DNA from: Rhodospirillales bacterium
GTDB lineage: Bacteria > Pseudomonadota > Alphaproteobacteria > CACIAM-22H2
Assembly (NCBI GenBank): GCA_016195145.1
Contig: JACQAF010000134.1
Location: forward strand, 1-11,611
Reading direction: 5' to 3'
DNA: 11,611 bases
The notes under the pieces were generated by a model. It was not told the origin of the DNA, searched no databases, and was given only the letters and a program-made list of their open reading frames with translations. Below are positions 6,969 to 11,611 of this stretch, in pieces (position 1 is the stretch's first letter; each line of letters opens with the position of its first letter). Both the position numbers and the translations under genes were made by a program.

Positions 6969-7008
6969 AAAATTGTGACCCGGGGCGTCGTCCCGGCGCG
7001 TTCGCGCC
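6969..7008 (-). terminator. Candidate weak terminator or leader hairpins between the glycosyltransferase block and the epimerase gene
   Basis: In the 128-base gap, the minus strand carries GGCGCGAACGCGCC (7008-6995) and then CCGGG...CCCGG (6996-6980, 7-base loop), which share two bases and so compete. TTTT follows at 6972-6969, seven bases after the second stem. The T-run is short and too distant for a classic terminator. It may mark a transcription boundary or attenuator ahead of the heptose operon. Confidence 0.25.
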
Positions 7009-7071
7009 ACCGCCCGCCATGCCGGCAGGGCCGATAACGCCGCTGGCTATCCGATCATTCCGCGAGCGCCG

Positions 7072-8265
7072 TTAACCCTTTGCCACGCGGGCAAGAATGC
7101 CTTCAAACCGGGTTCCGATGGCGTCAATATCGAAGGTCTTGCGGGCATAGTCCAGCGCGTTCTTGCCGAGTTCGGCGCGCAAAGCGGCGTCGTTAACCAG
7201 GCGGTCGGCGGCGGCGAGGAAGGCCGGCCCGTCGCCCGGCGGCGCGACCAGCCCGGCGCGGATGCGCCCGATGATCCGCGCCGCGAGGTTTTCCGCCGGA
7301 ATGGCGGTCAGCAGCGGCCGACCGGCGCAGAAATAGGTCAGCACCTTGGACGGGACCGAGAACACCCCCGCCTCGGGCTCCAGCACCGCCATCAGGATAT
7401 CGCCGCTGGCGATCACCTCGGGCATGCGGGCAAAGGGCTGGAAGGGAAGAAGCTGGAAATTCTCCAGCCCCTGCGCCCGTTCGCGCAGCCAGTCGGCGCC
7501 CAACCCCTCGGAGATCACCACGATGCGGACTTCGGGCCGGCTCTGATAGCGGTGGGCGAGCTGGAGCATGAGATCGGGATTGTGCTTGAGGCCGAGCGTG
7601 CCCGAATACATGAACACCAGCTTGCCGGCGAGGCCGTGCTCGGCCGCCCAGGCGTTGTCGCGCGGACGGGCCGGCAGCTCGTCGAGCGGGGCCCAGTTCT
7701 CGATCACCGTCAGCCGCCCGGCCGCCACCCCCCATTCGCCGAGGATCGGCGCGAAATCGTCGGTGATCGCCACCACGTGATCGCTGCGCCGCACCAGGCG
7801 CTTTTCGAGCGCCATATAGCGCCGGCCGATCGGGCCGCCGATCACCGGCAGGCGCTGGCGCAGGATGCGGTAGATGGCGACGCTGTAAAGGTCCTGGATC
7901 CAGAAGACGAAGCCGGCGCCGGCAACGCGGGCAGCCTTCAGCGCCGCCGCCTGGGCGTCGAGCGGCGTGTTGGCCGACAGGACGACATCGGGGCGGAAGC
8001 CGGCGATGGTTTCGGCGAGCCGGCGGCCATAAGCGCGCTCCTGGAAGACGCGCTTGAAAAAATTGTACTTCTCGAACGGCGCGCCGATATCGAGGCCGCG
8101 CACCGCGAAGCCTGGCGGGTCGTCCGGCTGGCGGGCGAGGGACCCGCGCGGCGTCTGGAAAAAGGTCGAGAAGACGTGCAGCACCTCGTGCCCGCGCCGC
8201 GCCAGATGGCGCGATAGCTGCACCTGAAAAGGATGGCCGGCATAGTCGTGAACGAGGATTTTCAT
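7072..8265 (-). CDS. Glycosyltransferase family 4 (GT-B), WbuB/WcaI-like
   Basis: This 397-residue, two-domain GT-B enzyme moves a sugar from a nucleotide donor onto a growing surface glycan at the cytoplasmic face. The N-terminal acceptor domain starts MKILVHDYAGHPFQVQLSRH, with RPDVVLSANTPLD (91-103) and FWIQDLYSVAIYR (121-133). The donor domain shows IENWAPLDELP (188-198), MYSGTLGLKHNPDLM (219-233) and EPEAGVFSVPSK (296-307). The P-S-K in place of the second Glu of the classical E-x7-E, followed by VLTYFCAGRPLL, is what I recall from WbuB/WcaI-type enzymes. The ATG at 8265 overlaps the upstream methyltransferase stop by four bases, so the two are probably translated together. It ends with TAA at 7072, then a 128-base gap. 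Donor and acceptor sugars are unknown. Confidence 0.9.
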   Translation of the reverse strand: MKILVHDYAGHPFQVQLSRHLARRGHEVLHVFSTFFQTPRGSLARQPDDPPGFAVRGLDIGAPFEKYNFFKRVFQERAYGRRLAETIAGFRPDVVLSANTPLDAQAAALKAARVAGAGFVFWIQDLYSVAIYRILRQRLPVIGGPIGRRYMALEKRLVRRSDHVVAITDDFAPILGEWGVAAGRLTVIENWAPLDELPARPRDNAWAAEHGLAGKLVFMYSGTLGLKHNPDLMLQLAHRYQSRPEVRIVVISEGLGADWLRERAQGLENFQLLPFQPFARMPEVIASGDILMAVLEPEAGVFSVPSKVLTYFCAGRPLLTAIPAENLAARIIGRIRAGLVAPPGDGPAFLAAADRLVNDAALRAELGKNALDYARKTFDIDAIGTRFEGILARVAKG

Positions 8266-9206
8266 GCGCGTCGCGCCTTGACGATGAGACAGTCGCCGCG
8301 GCCGAGGCGGTTGCCGAGCCACAACAGGGGAAAGCAGAGGCCGCGCGCAACCAGCATCAGGCCGGCGACCCAGAGCGGCGAGCGCAGCTTGCGCGGCTCG
8401 TCGGCCCGGCCGTCGAACAGCCAGGCGATGACCGATTGCGCCACCCACAAGGCCGGCGTCGCCTGTTTTACCGACACCGGCGCGAAGCCGGTTTCGGCGA
8501 GCAGCCGGCCGAGGCGGGCGGCGGTGAAATGGGTGATGTGGAACGGCACGTGCCAGTTGATCCAGACGCGCCCGAACACGCGGCGCAGCCAGCTTTCGGC
8601 GTTGGGCAGGCTGATCCACACCTCGCCGCCGGGGGCGAGGATGCGATGGACGTGGCCGAGCATGGCGCGCGGATCAAGCGCGTGCTCGAGCACGTTCGCC
8701 AGCACGGCGCGGTCGAACGGCGCCGCCGGCCGGAAATCGGCGATATCGGTTTCATGCACGGCGAAACCGCGCGCGCGCGCCGCCTTCGCCGCGGCGGGGT
8801 TGAGCTCCAGCCCCTCGACCGCAAAGCCGTTGCGGCGATAAAGCGCGAGGCCGCGTCCCTCGTTGCAGCCGATGTCGAGGAGGCAGCCGGAACCGCGCTC
8901 GCCATGGAACGAGATGTCGCCGTCGAGACGGAGCATGATGCGGTAGAAAGGCGACATCAGGAACCTCTCGCGCCAGCCGGTATAAGCCGTGCCGCGCTCG
9001 CCGCCCGCGTGATAGCCGGCATAGTTGTAGTGCGCGGCATAAAGCGATTTGAGCTCGTCGGCGCGCGGCAGCGGCGCGGTCTGCTCAAGGCCGCACGCCC
9101 TGCAACGGCGGATTTCCCACTCGCCGGGCGAACCGAAGCGGTTGTCGCGCACGCCGCCGAGGACCTGCTCGGTCGCCCCGCCGCAGAGCAGACACGCGGC
9201 GTTCAT
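8262..9206 (-). CDS. Zinc-ribbon class I SAM-dependent methyltransferase with hydrophobic C-terminus
   Basis: This 314-residue protein begins with a zinc ribbon, Cys5-x2-Cys8 and Cys35-x2-Cys38 (CLLCGG...CRACGLEQTAPLP). A Methyltransf_23-type domain follows: SAM motif LLDIGCNEGRGLALYRRNGF (109-128), acidic residue Glu134 in GLELNP, then ANVLEHALDP (170-179) and ILAPGGEVWISLPN (189-202). Such enzymes are common in LPS and polysaccharide clusters and methylate sugars, though the acceptor is not known here. Residues 278-300 are hydrophobic (LWVAGLMLVARGLCFPLLWLG) and may hold the protein at the membrane beside the glycosyltransferases. The ATG at 9206 is chosen because AGGGACGG precedes it and the zinc ribbon starts at once. 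It overlaps the GT2 stop by four bases (ATGA), and its own stop overlaps the next ATG. Confidence 0.88.
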   Translation of the reverse strand: MNAACLLCGGATEQVLGGVRDNRFGSPGEWEIRRCRACGLEQTAPLPRADELKSLYAAHYNYAGYHAGGERGTAYTGWRERFLMSPFYRIMLRLDGDISFHGERGSGCLLDIGCNEGRGLALYRRNGFAVEGLELNPAAAKAARARGFAVHETDIADFRPAAPFDRAVLANVLEHALDPRAMLGHVHRILAPGGEVWISLPNAESWLRRVFGRVWINWHVPFHITHFTAARLGRLLAETGFAPVSVKQATPALWVAQSVIAWLFDGRADEPRKLRSPLWVAGLMLVARGLCFPLLWLGNRLGRGDCLIVKARRA

Positions 9207-10048
9207 TTGCCGTCCCTGGCCAGCGCCTTGCGCCGCTCGTACAGCTTGGCGTCGATCAGGAAGCGGAACCACAAGGTTTGCAGGACATAGAAGATCAGGC
9301 CTTCCCTGCCGTCGAGAAAGCCGCGCTTCCAGATATAGCGATAGAGGAAAAGCAGGAAGGCGCGCAGGAACAGCGGTTGGCGATAATAGAAGCCGCGCTG
9401 GGCGCGCTTGCCGGCGACGGGATCGCCCGGGCGGGCGGAACCGTTCGCCGGCGCGGGGTTGAGCAGCTCATCGACCTCGGCGTCGGCCCAGCGGTTGTGG
9501 CGCTGCGTCCATTCGCCAAGGGACAGCCGGATATCGTCGATCATCGGCGCGACGAGTTTTTCGGTCCGTCCGTCGGCGAGAAAATGCTGGTCGTATTTGC
9601 GCGTCTCGCACCGCCCGCGCCCGCGCCGGAACAGGCGCAGATGATAGATCGGCCACATCCCGCCGTGGCGCAGCGGCCGGCCGTGAAAATGGACGAGACG
9701 CGGAATGTAATAGCCGGCGATGTCGGCCGCCGGCCCGGCCGCCATCAGGGCGCGCAGTTCGGCGACCAGCGCGTCGCTCGGCCGCTCGTCGGCGTCGAGA
9801 TGAAGCTGCCAGTCGTATTTGAACGGCAGGGTGTCGATCGCCCAGTTGCGCTGCATCCCGTAATTCTCGAACGGGTGCTGGACGACCTGCGCCCCGGCGG
9901 CGCGGGCAAGCTCGATCGTACGGTCGGTCGAGAACGAATCGACGACATGCACGTCGTCGCTCACCGCCCACGCGCCGGCCAGCGTAGCGGCGATTGTCGC
10001 TTCGGAATTGAAGGTCAGGATGACGACCGAAATCGGCAGCATGGTCAC
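9203..10048 (-). CDS. Glycosyltransferase family 2 (GT-A), WaaE/KdtX-like
   Basis: This 281-residue GT-A fold enzyme has N-terminal ISVVILTFNSEATIAATL (6-23), VVDSFSTDRTIELARAAGA (35-53), FENYGMQRNWAID (60-72) and the metal-binding DAD motif in LHLDADERPS (82-91). The second half has WTQRHNRWADAE and a hydrophobic C-terminal stretch that may contact the membrane. The VDS.STD...A...GA and QRNWA...LDADE pattern is that of WaaE-type transferases, which decorate the heptose of the LPS inner core. With heptose genes downstream, transfer to a heptose-containing acceptor is a reasonable inference. The start is GTG at 10048, overlapping the upstream stop as GTGA; ATG at 10042, two codons later, is an equally good choice because no clear ribosome site separates them. 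It is coupled to the methyltransferase by a four-base overlap. Confidence 0.9.
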   Translation of the reverse strand: MTMLPISVVILTFNSEATIAATLAGAWAVSDDVHVVDSFSTDRTIELARAAGAQVVQHPFENYGMQRNWAIDTLPFKYDWQLHLDADERPSDALVAELRALMAAGPAADIAGYYIPRLVHFHGRPLRHGGMWPIYHLRLFRRGRGRCETRKYDQHFLADGRTEKLVAPMIDDIRLSLGEWTQRHNRWADAEVDELLNPAPANGSARPGDPVAGKRAQRGFYYRQPLFLRAFLLFLYRYIWKRGFLDGREGLIFYVLQTLWFRFLIDAKLYERRKALARDGK

Positions 10049-11268
10049 GCGGTCTTCGGCGTATGGCGGGCAGCGAGGGAGCGATACACGCGCTCAAGGT
10101 CGCGCGCAATCTTGTCCCAGGCAAATTTTTCGGCAACCAGCGCCTTGCCGGCCTCGCCCATCGCGGCGGCGGCCGGCGGGTCGGCGGCGAGGCGGATGAT
10201 CTGTTCGGCCACCGCGTCGACGCTCGGCGGGCCGACCAGCCCGGCCCCGGCCGCCTTCACCTCGCGCCAGATATTGACCTTGTCCGAGATCGCCACCGGC
10301 AGGCCGCAGGCCATCGCCTCGGCCGCGGCAATGCCGAAATTCTCGGAATAGGACGGCAGGGCGAACATCAGGGCGTCACGGAAGGCGGCGAGCTTCGCCT
10401 CGCCGGTCAGCATGCCGGTGAAGGTCACCCGCGCGCCGACCCCGGCCCGGGCGACGAACCCGTCGGCGTTCTTCCGAAAGCCGTCGTCGGGCCCGGCGAT
10501 GACGAGGTGGAGATCGGGGTGGCGGTGAAGCGCGCGGGCGAAGCCCGGCACCAGCAGATCGAGCCCCTTCTTGAAATTGATCCGGCCGAGAAACAGCACG
10601 ATCCGCCGGTCGCCGATCTCGGGATGGCGGTCGCGGAACCGCCCCGGCGGCGGCAGGACGGCGTATTCGCCGAGTTCGAGCCCGTTGGAGACGACGACGC
10701 CCGGCGCCCCTTGCGAATACGGGGCGGCGAGGCGCATTTCCTCCTCGGCGGTGAAATGAAGCGCCGCCGCCTCGCGGATCGCCCGGTTCTGGAACAGCGC
10801 CTCGAGCGCCGCCTTGCGCCACCGGTGCCGCCGCCAGAGATAGGGATCGAGCGTGCCGTGCGGCCGCAGGAGATAGGGCACGCCATGCCGGCGGCACAGC
10901 CGCGCCGCTGCCCAGTCATGAAACAGATAAAGCGAATGAAGATGAACGACATCGGCCTGCGGCACCGCCACGGCGAGGGCACGGGCCAGCGGCAGCGACG
11001 CGGCCAGTACGGCCGGAAAATGCTGGCGATAGAAACGCAGCTCCACCCCGTCGCGCATTACTGACGCATCCAGGGACGGAACCTCCCCCGGCGCCAGCTC
11101 GCGATCGGTGGTGTAGATCGACACCTCGTGGCCGCGCCGGGCAACCGCGCGGGCCATGTCGATCGCGGCCTTGGCCGGGCCGCCGGTACGCTCCGCCAAC
11201 GAAGCAATGACATGAAGAATGCGAATCGGATTTGCCCCCGGCCGATAATCTACGGCATCCGGCGCCAA
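10045..11268 (-). CDS. Glycosyltransferase family 4 (GT-B)
   Basis: This protein of about 407 residues is a GT-B glycosyltransferase. The N-terminal domain begins IRILHVIASLAERTGGPAKA (15-34), a donor-loop start typical of GT4, with VVHLHSLYLFHDW (107-119) and LLRPHGTLDPYLW (133-145). The C-terminal donor domain has LFLGRINFKKGLDLLVPGFA (225-244) and the classical E-x7-E in ENFGIAAAE (Glu309, Glu317) followed by AMACGLPVAIS. PHGTLDPYLWRR and GRINFKKG are seen in many exopolysaccharide and O-antigen transferases. The only start in the right place is TTG at 11268; no ATG or GTG precedes the first strand in frame. That start overlaps the end of the FkbM-like fragment by 19 bases. The start is therefore less certain than the product. 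Its stop overlaps the GT2 GTG. Confidence 0.9.
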   Translation of the reverse strand: MAPDAVDYRPGANPIRILHVIASLAERTGGPAKAAIDMARAVARRGHEVSIYTTDRELAPGEVPSLDASVMRDGVELRFYRQHFPAVLAASLPLARALAVAVPQADVVHLHSLYLFHDWAAARLCRRHGVPYLLRPHGTLDPYLWRRHRWRKAALEALFQNRAIREAAALHFTAEEEMRLAAPYSQGAPGVVVSNGLELGEYAVLPPPGRFRDRHPEIGDRRIVLFLGRINFKKGLDLLVPGFARALHRHPDLHLVIAGPDDGFRKNADGFVARAGVGARVTFTGMLTGEAKLAAFRDALMFALPSYSENFGIAAAEAMACGLPVAISDKVNIWREVKAAGAGLVGPPSVDAVAEQIIRLAADPPAAAAMGEAGKALVAEKFAWDKIARDLERVYRSLAARHTPKTA

Positions 11269-11510
11269 CGCTCGATCTCGGCGGACCAGGCGGCGGCGAT
11301 CTGCGGAAACTCATCGGCTCGTTCGCGCGGCAAGGCAAGGAATTCCACGGCGGCTTCGAATCGTCCATCGGGCGCATTGGCCGGAAACACGACATAACCG
11401 TAGCCGTCGAGAATTTGCCGGGCCTCGTCGCGCCATTCGCTAAACGACTCATAGAGCAGAACCGGACGGTGACGGGTAAACAACGCCCTGCCGCCGCGCA
11501 GCGGCCAGGC
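11250..11510 (-). pseudogene. C-terminal fragment of an FkbM-like methyltransferase (5' part missing or out of frame)
   Basis: An 86-codon open stretch ends with TAG at 11250 and is bounded upstream by an in-frame TGA at 11513-11511. It reads LRGGRALFTRHRPVLLYESF, then a helix, then DGYGYVVFP and FLALPRERADEF. The RPVLLYE...GY..F...LALPRER order is the C-terminal pattern of FkbM-family SAM methyltransferases, which O-methylate sugars and are common in polysaccharide clusters. The expected DVEGAE segment just before LRGG is absent in all three minus-strand frames, so the gene is cut, frameshifted or rearranged here. A TTG at 11483 could start a 77-residue product, but that would lack the SAM-binding part. 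It overlaps the GT4 TTG start. Family assignment from a short C-terminus is moderate. Confidence 0.5.
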
Positions 11511-11611
11511 TCAGCCGGTCGGCGAGGTCCAGGGGATCTGAACCCGCGACGAGTCGCGCTGCGGCGCCGTCGTCACCGCCCGGTGCCCCACGGGGTGCCG
11601 GGCGGTCATTC
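11511..11611. other. Unassigned right-edge stretch with no supportable gene
   Basis: No frame here is convincing. One minus-strand frame is open from the edge to a TGA at 11449 and includes GSDPLDLADRLSLAAARR, which looks protein-like. Another gives a 32-codon ATG frame ending at 11511 that looks spurious. A short palindrome CGCGAC-GA-GTCGCG lies at 11545-11558, besides the larger hairpin. Confidence 0.4.
11575..11606. repeat. Strong inverted repeat (hairpin) at the right edge
   Basis: ACCGCCCGGTGCCCC (11575-11589) pairs with GGGGTGCCGGGCGGT (11592-11606) around a two-base centre. In plus-strand RNA the only imperfect pairs are two G-U wobbles, while in minus-strand RNA these become mismatches, so the hairpin is more stable on the plus strand. 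The hexamer GGTGCC is also repeated directly within it (11582-11587, 11594-11599). Only five bases follow before the window ends, so a T-run cannot be judged. Confidence 0.6.

Noticed and set aside
5747..7075. Long plus-strand open frame opposite gmhA and the epimerase (442 codons)
   Set aside because: It spans two real minus-strand genes and shows no recognisable motif; antisense frames of this length are normal at this GC content.
11533..11545. T-arm-like sequence GGGTTCAGATCCC on the minus strand, as in the 3' end of a tRNA or an att core
   Set aside because: It departs from the T-loop consensus at one key base, the stem has only three good pairs, no CCA follows, and no matching 5' acceptor arm or anticodon arm is present upstream.
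11449..11611. Minus-strand frame open from the window edge, including GSDPLDLADRLSLAAARR
   Set aside because: Not listed as a gene because only 53 codons are present, the last part overlaps the FkbM-like frame out of phase, and no family is recognised. It is kept as part of the frameshift finding.

Overview
The window is GC-rich DNA with strongly GC-biased third codon positions. The gene content (a CHCC zinc-finger protein beside a polA-like gene, a heptose operon, sugar-transfer genes with 4-base overlaps) suggests a Gram-negative alphaproteobacterium, possibly Rhodospirillales-like. That placement is inference from gene style; no marker gene fixes it. Both edges cut through sequence: a polA-like gene on the left and disrupted coding sequence on the right.

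Left part (1-3214). The start of a 5'-3' exonuclease/DNA polymerase I-type gene and a 69-residue zinc-binding protein lie on the minus strand. Across a 116-base divergent promoter region, an ABC-2-type ATPase gene overlaps a lipoprotein alpha/beta-hydrolase gene by four bases (ATGA) on the plus strand. A complete tRNA-Arg (anticodon CCG, CCA encoded) and a small cysteine-bearing lipoprotein gene follow. This part is housekeeping and cell-envelope maintenance.

Right part (3227-11510, all minus strand). This is a surface-polysaccharide or lipopolysaccharide locus. In transcription order it holds an FkbM-like methyltransferase fragment, a GT4 glycosyltransferase, a WaaE-like GT2 glycosyltransferase, a zinc-ribbon SAM methyltransferase and a second GT4 glycosyltransferase. 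A 128-base gap follows, then a GDP-mannose 3,5-epimerase-like SDR, GmhA, HldE and an NnrU/ICMT-like membrane protein. The glycosyltransferase block is tightly packed with overlapping stops and starts, which suggests translational coupling. GmhA and HldE take sedoheptulose 7-phosphate towards ADP-heptose. The usual partners GmhB and HldD are not in the window, and the GME-like epimerase occupies the place where a sugar-nucleotide epimerase would be expected. The glycosyltransferases and methyltransferases would then build and decorate a heptose-containing glycan.

I did not find a clearly novel defence or mobile system. The points most worth a second look are the GME-like epimerase inside a heptose operon, a predicted zinc-ligand change in GmhA, an ABC ATPase coupled to a lipoprotein hydrolase without a permease, and the broken FkbM-like gene with a strong hairpin at the right edge.
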